Assembly (NCBI GenBank): GCA_037957365.1
Contig: JARHVA010002006.1
Location: 1,769,501-1,833,500, forward strand
Length of the DNA: 64,000 nucleotides
DNA from: Torreya grandis
Taxonomy: Eukaryota; Streptophyta; Pinopsida; Cupressales; Taxaceae
Direction of reading: 5' to 3'
Positions 1-12,690 of this stretch are shown in pieces. A program made the position numbers and the translations under genes. Each line of letters starts with the position of its first letter. Position 1 is the first letter of the stretch. The notes beneath the pieces were generated by a model. That model was not told the DNA's origin and made no database searches. It saw nothing but the letters and a program-made list of their open reading frames with translations.

Positions 1-1568
1 ATCTTGTTCTTGAAGGGGTTTAAATTAGCCTCAATTTTATCATTGATTAAATCAATCAACTCTTTGGTTAATTATATATGACTTGAGACTGGGGCTAATT
101 TTAATCCACATCACGTCATATATAGTTTAAAATAGGTTCATGTGGCTCATTTTGAACCTAAATAGGCATTAAGGATTAGGGCATTAGTGCATAGGGTATA
201 AGGATTAGGGCATAAGGCTTAAAATTTATGTTTTAGTGTTTAGGGATTATAGATTATGGCATAGGGTTTAGATTTAAGGGTGTATATAAGGTCTAATCAA
301 TCTATGCCATGTGATCTTAATTCTTACTACAATGGATGTTAAGTAGGGCTACATTGATTGGTAAATAGGGAAATTATGGTTTATAATTTAGGGTATAGTG
401 TTTAGGGTTTATGGTTTAGGGATTAGGGTTTAATGTATATATGGTTTAGGGTGTACATAGGGTCCACTATGTTTATGGGTCCAATTATCCCCCACATCTT
501 CATAGATTGAGACAATTACTCAATTACGACCATGAGTAATGCGTTTTGGGCCAAATTAAGTAATGTATATAAATAATTATTACTCTAAATGATGTTAATT
601 AGTGATAAACTAATTGGTTTAGGATTCAAAAATAGGGTTTAGGGTTTATGATTTAGGGCTTGGAATTTAAGATCTATAAGGTTTAAGGTTTAGGGTACAA
701 AGGGTCCAATCCCAAAGATAATTGAGGATAATTTGAATCACTTAGACATATTTGTGATTATAATATGTGTTTTTGGGTTGTCATTATACCCCATGTCATC
801 ATGCAAATTGAGTGAATTGGACAAATTGAGCAATCAATCATGTGATTTAACCCAAATTGAGCCCTGTAAACTTAATTCTTAGTCTAAATGATGTTAATTT
901 GGGATAAAATTATTGGTTGAGGGTTTAAAAAGTTTATATTTATGTTTTAGAGTTTAGGGATTAGGAAATTTAGGGATTAGGGATTAGGGTATAGTTTTAG
1001 GGTATATAAGGTACAATCATGAAGGTAATTAGGGAAAATTTGAGCTCTTTGAACCTAGATATATGAGTAAAGAATGTGATTTTGGGCTCAATTAGCCCTC
1101 ACATCATCATAAATTGAGTCAATTATGTTAATTGTGATAATAATTGACACAATTTTGACCAGTTTGATCCCTATGAACCTACTATAAAGGATGTTAATTT
1201 GGGATAAATTGATTAGTTTAGGGTTTAGGGTCTATAATTTAAAGGGTTTGGGGTTTAGGGATTATGGATTAGGGTTTAAGGTAATGGTGCATGGTTTAGG
1301 GTTTAAGGTATAGGAGATAGAGTCCAATCACTAAGATAATTGAAGAGAATTTGAGCTGCTTGAACTTAATTGTGAAAATTGCCTTCATGTTTGCATATTT
1401 GATAAAAGTAGGTTTAATTAATCCATACATGTTGCATACCTTATACAATAAATTAAGCCATAAATTTGGTTTAGGTCTCAATTTTTCCAAATTCATGCTC
1501 CTAATTACACAAATTGACTAATTAGATCAATTCATGATAGAATCAAACTTAATTTTGACCGAAATCAT

Positions 1569-1985
1569 ATCTTGCTCTTGAAAGGGTTCAAATTGGCCTC
1601 AAATTTGTCCTCAATTAAATCAATCAACTCTTTGGTTAATCATATATGACATTAAATTAGGGTTAATTTTAATCTAGATCACATCATATATAGTTTAAAA
1701 TAGGTTCATGTGGCTCATTTTCAACCTAATTAGGGACTAGGTATTAGGGCATTAGTACATAGGGTATAGGGATTAAGGATTAGGGCACTAGGGCATATGG
1801 CTTAAAATTTGTGTTTTAGGGTTTATGGATTAAGGCATAGGGTTTAGGTTTAAGGGTGTATATAAGGTCTAATCACTCTATGCCATGTGAACCTAATTCC
1901 TATTATAATGGATGTTAATTTGGGCTAAATCAATTGGTAAATAGGGAAAGTTTATGGTTTATTATTTAGGGTATAGTGTTTAGGG

Positions 1986-2045
<60 letters not shown>

Positions 2046-2134
2046 AGGTGTACATAGGGTCCTTTATGTTTTTGGGCTCAATTAACACCCACATCATCAT
2101 AGATTGAGATAATTAGTCAATTGGGATAATGAGT
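1569..2134 (+). repeat. Second copy of 1.57-kb satellite unit
   Basis: The segment from ATCTTGCTCTTG onward repeats the start of the window (ATCTTGTTCTTG) in the same orientation, including the shared TAGTTTAAAATAGGTTCATG and TGTACATAGGGTCC segments. It ends near GAGTAATACGTT, where the first copy continues into further monomers but this copy passes into unrelated DNA. Confidence 0.75.
1986..2041. repeat. (TA)n microsatellite
   Basis: An uninterrupted run of about 28 TA units lies within the second satellite copy. The first copy has only a short TATATATGG at the equivalent place, so the run expanded after the duplication. Confidence 0.95.
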
Positions 2135-2945
2135 AATACGTTATAACATGATTACATTAGTAACTAATGCAATCGCATTATTAATACGATCCCACTATTA
2201 ATTAAATATATCATGTTATTAATCTAATCATGCTATTTGAATTTGAATTCAAACACCAAGAATTTTGGATCAAGAATGGCTTGGATTCCTGAGCCAAATG
2301 CTTGGACATGTTAATCTACATTAGAGACTATGAGTTTTGATAAAAAAAATAAAATTCAAATTTAATCACCAAATACACTAAAAATTTCAACATTAAAATT
2401 CAAAAAATTAATACCATCATGACGAGCTCACGATGAGCATGCTCTCTTCTTTTCAAAAATATGATTTACATAATTTTTGGACTAATATAAGGTTTCAAAC
2501 TATGTTGATTTTTAACTATACCTTTATTTGGACACTACATGCCATAAAAATACATGCCTATACATGTTCATGTAATTTGTTTTTCATTGATCCAAGTGAA
2601 AACAAGATATATGGTCAAAAACTAGGCCTAATTCTACACACATTCAAAAAAAATTGATTTTCATTTTTTATGAGGTAGTTAGGCATGCCACATGGCCAGC
2701 TATCCATTTTTTGTTAATTTTCAAGATCTATTTACTTGAAAAATTCAAAAAAAATTTTTTTTATCAAAATAATATAGGTTAAAAATTAGAATATCTTATA
2801 CAAATGTTCACCAAAGGGTTTCAAACAATATTAAATGCTACTAAAAAAATGATGCCTTAGACGACCATCTATCTAATATATATTTTTTAAAAAGATAGGA
2901 GTTCCTCTTCAAATTTTAGATGTTTAAATTAGTTATACTTACCCA
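2135..2945. other. A+T-rich spacer, no gene seen
   Basis: Non-repetitive A+T-rich DNA between the satellite and the 5' LTR of element A. Open frames are short and without recognisable motifs. It is the left host flank of element A; I could not show that it continues element C, which lies on the other side of A. Confidence 0.6.
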
Positions 2946-4073
2946 TGTTGGGCCCCTAACATTGGTTTGACGGATTTTTTGCACCAACCTGAGATCCACC
3001 TTGGTGCATCTATTTTTTGGTAAGAGGTTATCCTAATAGTTTTTGATAGCTAGCTGGAGGATGAAACATAAAACTTGTGTGAATTACATGATGGATAACC
3101 AACTCCCAAATAATTAGGACATCAATAAAGATTGAAGAAAGGTGACTAGTGGATCATGGGAATCATGGGATCATGGAGCCAATGGCTATGATGGAAGAAA
3201 TCCATATCAGTGCATGTATGTAGCCTCTATTGTGGAAAAAATGATCTTGAAGGCCTATGTAAAGAGATCAAACTAAAAAAGGAAAGATATGGATATATAT
3301 AGAAAATCTTTGGTGGAATAGTTTTGGAAGCATGCCCTGTAGAGTTTGTTTTAGTGACCATTAAGGCTTAGATTTAGAATGGAGACCACCCTAGCTCCTA
3401 TTGCATGTGTCTAAGTTCTGCTATGAACTTTTGGGCTATAGTTAATATGGTTTTTTATTTAAAATCTTATTTTAGATGTTGAACAATTAGTAATGGAATT
3501 AATTTGAAATACATTTTGGTTTGTCTTGGTTCGCATGTTAGATGTATTACTATGGGATGCAAGTGTGTTTATGTTATAAAACATTTTAGTTACTTATTTA
3601 TATAAAGTTCATGTGTTTCATTGGTTTGATATTTTAATGGAGTATTTATATTTTCCTGACATCAACATCATTCTATATGCAAAATGAGTATATATCTATA
3701 ACTGTAACCCAACCTATGTTTAATCCACTTATATTAAGTATGGAGGATAACTTGAACCAAATTAGTCTTGTAACCCACTCACTTCCTATATGACCCCAGA
3801 CTTACCTCGAGATAGGCTTGTACTTATGGGTTTACCCCTTAGGTAATTTAATGTTACATTGTTTTATCCCCCCTTTTTGAAGCCTCATGCCATGGCAAAA
3901 CTAGCCCAATGTAAGTTCTTATTCCCTCTTAGATGCACTTCAAGTGAGTGCATAGGGCCTATGCCTTATGTGAATTGATTTCAGTGAAACTAAGTGTTTA
4001 AATGTTAAACGTGAAATAATTAATCACATGCTTGTGCTTATTTTTAAAATACCCTTCCTAGACATTCAAAACA
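2946..4073 (+). repeat. Element A 5' LTR
   Basis: It starts TGTTGGGCCCCTAAC and ends TTCAAAACA. It aligns along its length with 23374-24502, including GGATTTTTTG-GCCAACCTGA, CCTAATAGTTTTTGATA, the GAACTTTTGGGCTATGG region and GAAATAATTAATCA near the end. The copies differ at many positions (roughly a fifth by eye), so the insertion is old. Confidence 0.85.
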
Positions 4074-4076
4074 TTT

Positions 4077-4096
4077 TAGTTTCATTGATGGGACCC
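4077..4096 (+). other. Element A primer-binding site, decayed
   Basis: TAGTTTCATTGATGGGACCC begins 3 bases after the LTR. Against the tRNA-Asp primer-binding consensus used by Athila-type elements, about half of the positions match and most differences are transitions. Element C has the same 3-base TTT offset followed by another decayed version, which supports the call. Confidence 0.5.
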
Positions 4097-5200
4097 ATAT
4101 TGAATTTTTTTACTACGATGGCGTGACAGGATGATGTACCAAATTTTTATTGATAAAATTGAGTGTTGGGTGCATTAGGTGGAAAATATTTTTGTGCAGA
4201 AGCATCCAATCTATAAAGGAAAAAAATCTAAGAAAATGTGTTCATGATAACCTATATTATGCTTTTTACAAGGTATTTTCCTATGAGTTACCTAAGCATG
4301 TGTATAAGTGGTTGGCTATATTTTCAACCCACAAAAGAAGAAGCTGTGGATGGTGTTATGAGTGGACATAGAAGAACTTAGAGAGGCTTAAGACCTTGGA
4401 TGTTACCCAGACTAGAGTGGTGGATACATGGTGGTAAGGAACTTGAATAGCTACTTACTTGGGTTTTTAGTATCAAATTACTCATGCCCTGAGGAAGCAT
4501 AGTACTAGTTCTTATGTGATGCTAGAGGCATGTTCATCAAGGAGTTTGACATAAAGCTCAAAATCTAATGGTTGATTATGATTTTAAAAATTTATTAATG
4601 GAAGGCTAAAATCCTTTCATATATGATCTATGCAAAGGGGAAGAGGTGGATGTGTAGGTGTGGCATGATGAAAGGGGATGAGCTAATTAAACCTTGAGAC
4701 TTTATAAGATAATCTTATGATAAGAGATAGTGTTAATTGATGAAGGATCTATAACCTAGAAATGTCAAGAGGACCTGAAACAAATGGGAAGGCCATGGGG
4801 AAGGATATCTTTAAAAACATCAATGTAAAGATGATAGGTATAATGAAGTGATGGACTAAGCTTGACACTTGGCATATGTGAACTTTATTGAGTTCCTATA
4901 GAATTTGGTGAGTGAAGATATGTTTGACATGCCTACCCACTTTAAGCCTATAGTACATGCTCATGTGCTAGATCCCCCACTTGATGATAGTATAGAAGTG
5001 ATTATTGACCTACCAACACCTAATATCTTAAACATTTTGTAGACTTAAATTCTAACTTTATTATTGAACATATAATTTCATATAAGGAGGTCAATGTAAC
5101 TATTTCTAGTCTATTAAGCATAAGCTCACCAAAATAGAACTTGAATGTGAGCATACCAACATAGTCGATGTCATCAATGTAAGGTGATAAATATCCCACA
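4097..5200 (+). other. Element A untranslated leader
   Basis: About 1.1 kb between the primer-binding site and the first gag-like translation. Short open frames occur (for example 4150-4371) but match no retroelement domain that I recognise. The corresponding leader of element C (about 48000-48936) is likewise non-coding. Confidence 0.5.
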
Positions 5201-7050
5201 AGAAGTGGTTTAGTGCCACAATAAGTAGCATATCACCATTGGCATCAAATGCACTAGTAAGAATGATGGGACCAATGCCTAACCCTAGGGCTATAGGTGA
5301 TAAAGGAAACCCACTAAGAGGAAAAAGTAACATTCCTAGTAGAATAGGACTACCTCCAAGAGGGAAGGCATCAGGGGGACACGTACCACAAGTACCAACC
5401 ACACCCCCATAATGGATCTACTATGAAATGGATATGCACCTCCTAGAGTATCATGGCATGGAAAATGTTGTATACCATGTGTTGAAGTGATAATTATAGT
5501 GGTGTGCATGAGACATAACCCAATCAAAGTGTAAGGCTACTCATTTTAAAACTAATTTACTTAACGAAACCCATACCTAATACAAAATTTTTGATCTTAA
5601 ACAAGATATGATTGACTATGATACCTTGAAGGATGCATTCTTGAAGGATTTCAACATCCCAAAGTTTGAACAAAATAGCATCACCATGCTAAAAGAAATT
5701 ACCCAAGGACTCATAGAGAGTATGCACTTGTAAGATGCATGATTCAAAAATCTCTTATAAAATCTACCATATGATATACACCCTTATAAACATGCATAGT
5801 GGTTCATTGGGGGATTACTCATGTCATTTTGAAGGGCACTTTCCATGAAGGATTTTACAGACCCTTGAGAAACTCATGAAGTTGTGCTTAGATTCAAGGT
5901 ATTCAGAAGTGTAGACACTAGGATTAGCCCATTTATAAAGGCAAATATTACATCTATGGCATCTTAGCTCTAAAATATTATCACCAACTCTACACATGAT
6001 ACTCAAAGTGGACTATAGTGCACCAACTATAAAGTATAATTGCATAATAGAAATAATTACCCATAAAATAATGTGTGGGATTTGATTCTAAGCTGTAAAG
6101 TCTATCGAGAAGTGCACAATGTGTGAAACTTTCCTTTGTTGTAGTGTACTAGCCAAGTTAACACAACCATCTATTATCATTTGTGTGATGCCTATACCCA
6201 TACCACTGCTAACTATTGGGTGATTAAGTAAATGCAAAAAACATGTAATGGGGTGCATAATAGGTTATAATAGATGTGGGAGGGTAAGAAAACCAAGGGA
6301 ATGATGGATATAGCCAAAATAATGTAGACTTTGGGATGCAATGAGGCACTAGAGGGTGAGGTGGAGGGTGAGGTTGTAGATGGTTCCTACCACACTCATT
6401 CTATAAGTGTGTTTCAACATAGCTTTATCAATGTGATTGCCCTACACAACCCATTTGTGGGTATTGTCTAAGGCCCCATAAGGTCAAAGAGTACCCTGAC
6501 CTTTACAAAAATTTTAACCCAAGGAAGACTTTATGCAAACAAGGGCATAAGGATGATGAGATGGGAGTAGAATATAGAATAATGGACCCTAAAGGCATAA
6601 CCTACATGCAAAACAAAACTTAAGGTGCAGGAAACTACTCAAAGTGGGTTTACCACTCAGTTGCTAGTTATGCCACTACCTAAGTTATGCCTCGAGTATG
6701 GAGATAAGGGTCAAAATGAATGCATAACATAGTTTGATTAAAAATTTATGTCTTATATAGATCCAACATTCCAAAAGGATGTCCTATAGTAGGCTATGAG
6801 CATAATCCAAAACTTGCAAGGAGAGATCTAATTAGTGTGGGACCTAGAAGCATAGACTATCATAGTGTGAAAGAAGCAAGATAGACACAAGGTTGAAGTA
6901 AAATAATTGATCAAGATCTTATGCCTCATATAGATTGAGGGTATGCTACCCCTATTAAAGAAATTACACCTAGAACATGCAGGCCAAAAGTAAGTTGAGA
7001 TAACTACACCATGCATGGAGAAGGTGAAATAAGTCTGACACACTCAAAAT
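5200..7050 (+). pseudogene. gag: Element A gag (capsid) remnant
   Basis: Gag forms the virus-like particle that packages the element RNA. The translated + strand gives a Gly/Pro-rich leader near 5260-5390, then YYEMDMHLLEYHGMENVV near 5420-5475. From about 5613 comes a capsid-like stretch (DYDTLKDAFLKDF, MLKEITQGLIESMH, RISPFIKANI). The same sequence order with matching residues is found on the minus strand in element C (YYEMTLHFPKYHGVETVV; a later RISPF). Many TAG/TAA/TGA codons and frame changes interrupt it. No clean zinc knuckle could be placed. The identification rests on the A/C match and on position ahead of the protease. Confidence 0.65.
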
Positions 7051-7059
7051 GTTGAATAT

Positions 7060-7480
7060 AACCAATAACTTCTAGTGGATGCCACTATTGATGGCTTGTT
7101 TATTTTTGAGGTGCTTGTAGACACAAGTACCGAGGTCAACATCTTGATGAAGATTACTTGGGAAAAAATGGGTAGCCTAGCTTTGATACCTTCCCATCAT
7201 GTGCTCTTCATGGCCAATGAGACCCAAACATAGCCTATTAGGATTCTAAAAAGCACAAGTGTAGATATCATTGTACCAAAGTCTATGCTAACTTAAAATT
7301 AATAGAGTTAACAAAGCAAGACAACTACTCAAAGCTTTTAGGAAGGTCATGGTGTTATGCAAAAAATTCAGATATGTGTTTAAAAGGGTGTTATGTGACC
7401 TTTGAGAATGGAAAGGAGATAGTAGTCGTACCTCCTTAAAATGACCAAGGACCCCATATGTTGAGAGCATGGATATTGAA
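7060..7480 (+). pseudogene. Element A aspartic protease remnant
   Basis: The protease would cut the Gag-Pol polyprotein. The translation contains VDATIDGLFIFEVLVDTSTE followed by VNILMKITWEKMG. The active-site triad reads D-T-S at 7120-7128 inside the usual LVD-T-x-x-EVNIL context. The downstream motif HHVLFMANETQ matches HVLFMANKTH in element C. Stops follow (for example before PIRILKS). Confidence 0.75.
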
Positions 7481-8719
7481 GATTAAATCAACCATATATA
7501 TAACATCATATTATAAGGAACTCAGACCCTAATGCCAAACAATCAAGGAATCCTCTTTAAGGAGGATGAACACTTAGCCTTAGACACCATAGATGTTAAT
7601 TATGATAGATGAGTTGAGGAAGCACATGAGACAATTGGCTAATGTTGATGCTTGGTGTGAGAAAAGGTGCCAAAAATGGTAAAGATAGAATGGATACAGA
7701 TTGATCACACTCTTATAATATGAATCCCTTGCACCAAGCAAAGGGGGAAAGAGTGTTTCACATTAGTAAGGGTAAGCTTGTTATACTCCTACGGTATGAA
7801 GAAAGTAATCCTATAGAGGACTATGTCTATGACATTGAGTCATGCATACTGAATGAGGTGGATATAATGGGTGCACTAGTGTACACATTGAAAATCACTA
7901 TTGCTTATTGTTGGGTGGTGCAAAAGCCTATCTTGCCACCTTAGTAGGATGTAAAGGTAGCCATTTTCACTATATTTGGAAAAAGCAAAGAGGCCCTAGA
8001 CATTTAAGCCTATTCTAGCAAATATGACACCATCACACATGTATGACTTTGTGAAGAAACATGAACTGGTTATGGTGAAGATGCCTTGATAAATCTATGG
8101 GTGCACGCCATCTATAAAACCTTAAAGACTTGGGCATGGGCATGGTATGTAATAAATGAGATGCACCATGAAACAATAGATTGGGATGAACTTAAGGAGT
8201 AGTTTGTTCATACCTTCTCCTTATCTTATAAAAATCTTAAATTAATTGAGCCATTATAGATAATTCTAAGGGTAGTGTTTGAGGACACCACTATACTAGA
8301 ATAGCACCTAAGGGACATGTTTGGTGAAAAGGGGTTAGTTTTCCCAACCTTATTTGATGAAAAAATTATGAATAATGACTCTAGTGATGAAGATTATAAC
8401 ACTTAAGAAGCATGTAACTAGAAGAATTTGGCCAAAGATAATAAGTTTGTATATCAAGTTGAGGATGGCACCTGAAAAGAAGAAGACCTTGCCCATATTT
8501 AGGTATATATAAGTGAGGGAAATAGATATGTCATGGATTAACACTAGGAGAATTATGAACATTAATGTGTACCACTAAAAAATACCAAGATATATATCAT
8601 CTCAAAGGGAGAACCCAAAATTGCCACTCTTAGTACTTATTGGTCTAACACAGAACTGGTGCGTATTGTTGATCTACTGAAATAATTCCAATACCTATTC
8701 CCATGAAAATATAAGGATA

Positions 8720-9310
8720 TGAAAGGAATCCACCCATACCTTTGGAATATGAGCATAAAAATATTCATTGACATGAGACTAATTAAGAAGCAACCCTATA
8801 AAATGAACCCAAATATTCATGCCATAGTCAAAATTTAGATTGACAGCATGCTAGCCACAAGAGTTACTTACCTAGTGAAGGAATCTAAATGGGTCATCCC
8901 CATAGTAATAAATATAAAAAATGATGGGAGCATTCAAATTTGTGTTTACTATAATATGTTTAACACCAATTGCATGACCGACCCCTTCCCAACTCTAGTC
9001 ATGAGTAAAGTATTGGATGGAATTATAGGCTACAAAATATACACATTTAATGATGGATTTTTAGGTTACAATCAAGTCTAGATTGAGGAGAAAGACAAGC
9101 CAAAAACCACCTTTGTGATCAAGTGGGGATGTTTTGCATATAACATGATGCCTTTTAGGCTGAAGAATACGCTAGTAGTTTTCTCTCAGGTGGTGATTAC
9201 TGCATTCAAAGAATTTATTCACAAGTTCCTCTAAGTATATTTAGATGATTAGATAGTGTATGTACTAGTCAAAGATCACTATGATAATTCATGCCTAATT
9301 TTTGAAAGGT
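8720..9310 (+). pseudogene. Element A reverse transcriptase remnant
   Basis: RT copies element RNA into DNA. Successive Ty3/gypsy RT blocks are readable: KESKWVIPIVINIKNDGSIQ, then the VYYNMFNTNCMTDPFPT block, YTFNDGFLGYNQV, TTFVIKWGCFAYNMMPFRL and the catalytic box YLDD at 9238-9249. The codon after YLDD is TAG, and TAG also interrupts the frame after GYNQV. The first aspartate motif (normally DLxxGY) reads NDGFLGY. It is clearly non-functional but well recognisable. Confidence 0.85.
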
Positions 9311-9559
9311 GATGATAGTTACAAATCTATTTTAATCTCAAAAAGTGTATTTTTATGACACCATTTGACATATTACTCAAGCACATCATCTATAAGGATG
9401 GTCTATTCATTAATCCAACCAAAATTATAATCATCCTTCAAATTCAAACACCATCAATGTAGAAATATGTTCATGCCTTTCTTGAACATTATAGATATTA
9501 AAATAATTTTATAAAGAATTATGCCAGGATTATGGTACCACTAGAGGAATTATTAAGGA

Positions 9560-10120
9560 TGGACCATTTTATTAGGGTGCAACATAGGAGGATGATTTTA
9601 AGACCTTGAAGCTAAAGTTGGCAAGTGTACTGATACTATAATTTACTAATTGGGTGACTCCCTTTCATATCCATATTGATGCCTCTGGTATTGCAATTTA
9701 TTCCATTCTTATAGAACCAAGCAAAGGGAAGATGGATCATCCTATTTATTTTGCATGAAAAAAATTGACCAAGGAAAATAAATTACACCATGATTGAGTA
9801 TGAGGTGCTTGCTATGGTCTATTCCCTAAAAAAAATTAGATAGTATTTTTTGGAAACCCCATTTAATTTCTTCACTGATCATGAGGCACTTAAGTAGCTG
9901 GTGAATAAACCCATTTTTCATGGGTGCATTTGTAAATGGATCATATTGTTTCAATATTTCCAATTATTTGTTGTAGTCAAGCTTGGAAAGCAAAACTCAA
10001 GCCTTGACCATCTGTCTTGCATCAACTCTAGAGACCAATTGAAGATGATATGCCTGATGCATAATTCTATAGTATCCAATGCATCCTAAAATACTTAACA
10101 GAGATTGTAGCATTTATAAC
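9560..10120 (+). pseudogene. Element A RNase H remnant
   Basis: RNase H removes the RNA strand during reverse transcription. Readable motifs include DHPIYFA near 9740, YEVLAMVYSLKK near 9800, FFTDHEALK near 9870 and the closing motif KLGKQNSSLDHLSCI near 9980-10025. The last two are matched in element C. Stops and frame changes are present. Confidence 0.75.
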
Positions 10121-10139
10121 CTCTAGATATGTGTCTTAA

Positions 10140-11350
10140 GCCATGACAATTAAAGAAAAGAATAACTTGTATTTTACATCACCCCATTTCAACTCATTGG
10201 TAGGGAAATATACAAATTGGGCCTTGATGATATCATGCATTGATGTATCTTAGAACATGAACATGACTAGGTACTACAAGAAGTGCTTGATAGGATTGCT
10301 AGAGGCCATTATGCTAGAAATGTCATAATGTGAAAAGTTCTATAATTGAGCTTGTGGTGTCTAACTCTATTTAATAATGTAAAAGAATATGAAAAAAATT
10401 ATGATGTCTGCTAGTGGAAAAAAAACCAAACCACTGGGATGATATGCCACTCATTCCCATCTTTGCACAAGATCCTTTCAAAAAATGGGCCATTGATTGT
10501 TAGACCTATTACTCCTACCACAAGGTGAATAGGGACACGATATATTCTGAATGCTATATATTATTTTACTAAGTGGGTAGAAGTAGTGCCCAAAAAATAC
10601 TGTATAGAAATGATGATAAAAATATTTCTTTGGGAAAACATTATCAATAGGTATGGCTACTTGTTCAACTTGATTAGTGATCATGGCACACATTTCATTA
10701 ATGAAATAGTTTAGATCTTTTTATCTGAGTATATGGTGGTGCACCATAAAATGAAACTCTACCACCCCTAGGGTAATAGCACTATATAATCATTCATTAA
10801 AATATTAGGGGCATTCCTAAAAAAAATCTATGACATTTTTCACAAGGATTGGGATGACCACATGTTAGCTATGTTGTGTGCTTATTGCATGATATACAAG
10901 AGCTTAAACAAGGCTACACCATTCCAACTAGTCTTTGATGTGTAGACCATTTCACCTATGTAATTCTTAGTGCCCTCATTTACATCATGTGTATTGGTCA
11001 ATTGGATGACCAAGAGTCATTAAGTGCATGTCTCAAATATTTAGAAAGGCTGGATGAGACACACACCCAAGCAATATGGAGCTAAAAAATAGAAAATACC
11101 CACCAAAAGACATGGAATGATAAGAATATCAAGGGAAAGGTGTTTTTATAAGGTGAATTGGTCCTCTTGTATTATTCAAAGTACCTAAGGACCTAGGCAA
11201 ACTGCAAATTAGGTGGATGGGACCTTATGTAATCCATAACATCTTGGAGACTGGCATATGCAAGATGCCTGGTGAAATATTCTTAGAGCATTTAAATGGT
11301 AATAAATTGAAAAATAACATTAATATAATTTTTCTTGCACCCTCTAATTC
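10140..11350 (+). pseudogene. Element A integrase remnant
   Basis: Integrase would insert the DNA copy. Core-domain pieces are readable: FAQDPFKKWAID near 10455, LISDHGTHFINEIV near 10670-10710, then the HKMKLYHP region near 10745-10770. The glutamate helix of the DDE triad is broken by a stop. A C-terminal SH3-like strand is seen as GPYVIHNILETGICKMPG near 11220-11270. Element C carries the same core start (HEPFKKWDIDYFGPI). Confidence 0.75.
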
Positions 11351-12690
11351 TAGTTTTTTGGTTAAAACTTGGATGCATTATATTATGACCATAATAAAAT
11401 TGGTGTGAGCCAACTCTTTGCTTAATGTTTGTTTCTTTTATGTTGTTTGAATAAGTGTGGCACTTTCAAGCCCACATTAAAATGTTCATGGAACTTGCAC
11501 TCACATAAATCTAGGTAGGTGAGTCGAGTCTAGTCATTTTTTAAGCACTTGAGGATAGACACTTAAGTTTTTAGGTGCATGTGAAGTCTACCAGGATAAG
11601 TACATTACAAATACAATTTGATGAGTAAAGTACGTATGTAAGTGTTCATGTGTAAGAGACCAAGAGGAGCTAGTGAGGTGATAGAGGACCAGTACAAGGA
11701 TTTGTATGGGGTAGGGGAGGGCAAAGCAAGAGACAATAAATCATAGAGAAAATGACCAAGATAGTGAGGTACACTTTAAAGGAATTAAAACACCTAAGAA
11801 GAGATGAAACATGAGAGGCTGAATCATGTGCATGCAAAGTGTTGTGCCTAGATAACAAAAAATAATGTGAGGGTCATGCCAAGATGAATAAATCACAAAT
11901 AAATGACCATTTGGACAGTTATCACCCACCCAATAGTTGGTGGGAAGTGACTATTTGAGTTTCCTGTCACTTCCCCAAATCAACTGTTAGCAGAGTTAAT
12001 GCTATGGAATGATGGCAAAAAAATAAAGATCCACATTAATGAGTAGATTGAAGCATATTTTAGTGTATTTCATGGATTTTAATATATTTTGAAGATCTCA
12101 ACAATGCCAGCCATCAATTTGGTAGATGAGAACAACATATGAGACCAAATTTGGTAGAGATAGGTAGTTTACTTGTCATTTTCAAGAGATCAGAGCAAGG
12201 AGCCAAATATAATAGAATGAGAAAATTCTAATAGAGATAAAATGAGTTTCCCAAAACCTTACTAGGTGTGATCAAAAGATCAAATAGGAGATTGAATCTT
12301 ACCTAAGGTAAAGAAGAGGAAAATAGATGAAATTTTAAGGGGAAAAAAGAAAGTCAGGATTTTAGTAGGATAACCAATCCACCACTGAAGGGTTAGGAAT
12401 CTCAAAAGCTGAACATATAGTCACATTTCCCATGTCTATGAATTATACTAGACACCAATTCAAGATTTTATAGGATCAATTGGTCATGATTTAATAGTAA
12501 CAATTTTAGGATAGGTAAGAAAAGACTGATCACTAAAGCATTAGAAGAACATAGGGATGTAAAGAATTCAAAATTAGTAAGATAAAGAGCCACCACAAAA
12601 TCTAAGGTGAAAATGGTTGAAAGATTTAACATATTGGATATTGATCCAACCACAAGTACAAATCTCACTTACCAAAAAATGAATTAAATT
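11351..12690 (+). other. Element A post-integrase non-coding stretch
   Basis: About 1.3 kb without a convincing frame, between the integrase C-terminus and the third coding region. It could be decayed coding sequence; nothing recognisable was seen. Confidence 0.4.

Larger units (their letters stand above)
1..2134. repeat. Degenerate telomere-like satellite (TTTAGGG-related)
   Basis: The block is full of GTTTAGGG, GATTAGGG and GGTTTAGG runs, i.e. decayed plant telomere heptamers, alternating with a recurring non-telomeric segment (ATGATGTTAATTTGGGATAAA and CTCAATTAGCC-CACATCATCAT). The GATGTTAA marker recurs near 335, 591, 890, 1190 and 1911, giving monomers of about 260-300 bp. A longer unit of about 1.57 kb is also visible: 1-540 matches 1569-2134 nearly base for base over hundreds of bases. 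The array stops abruptly at about 2134. It could be an interstitial telomeric remnant or a satellite that captured telomere-like motifs. Confidence 0.8.

Noticed and set aside
2142..2216. Short inverted repeat TAACATGAT/ATCATGTTA
   Set aside because: Nine-base arms in A+T-rich DNA are expected by chance.
4150..4371. 73-codon frame in the leader of element A
   Set aside because: Low-complexity composition, no homologous frame in the leader of element C, and no motif.
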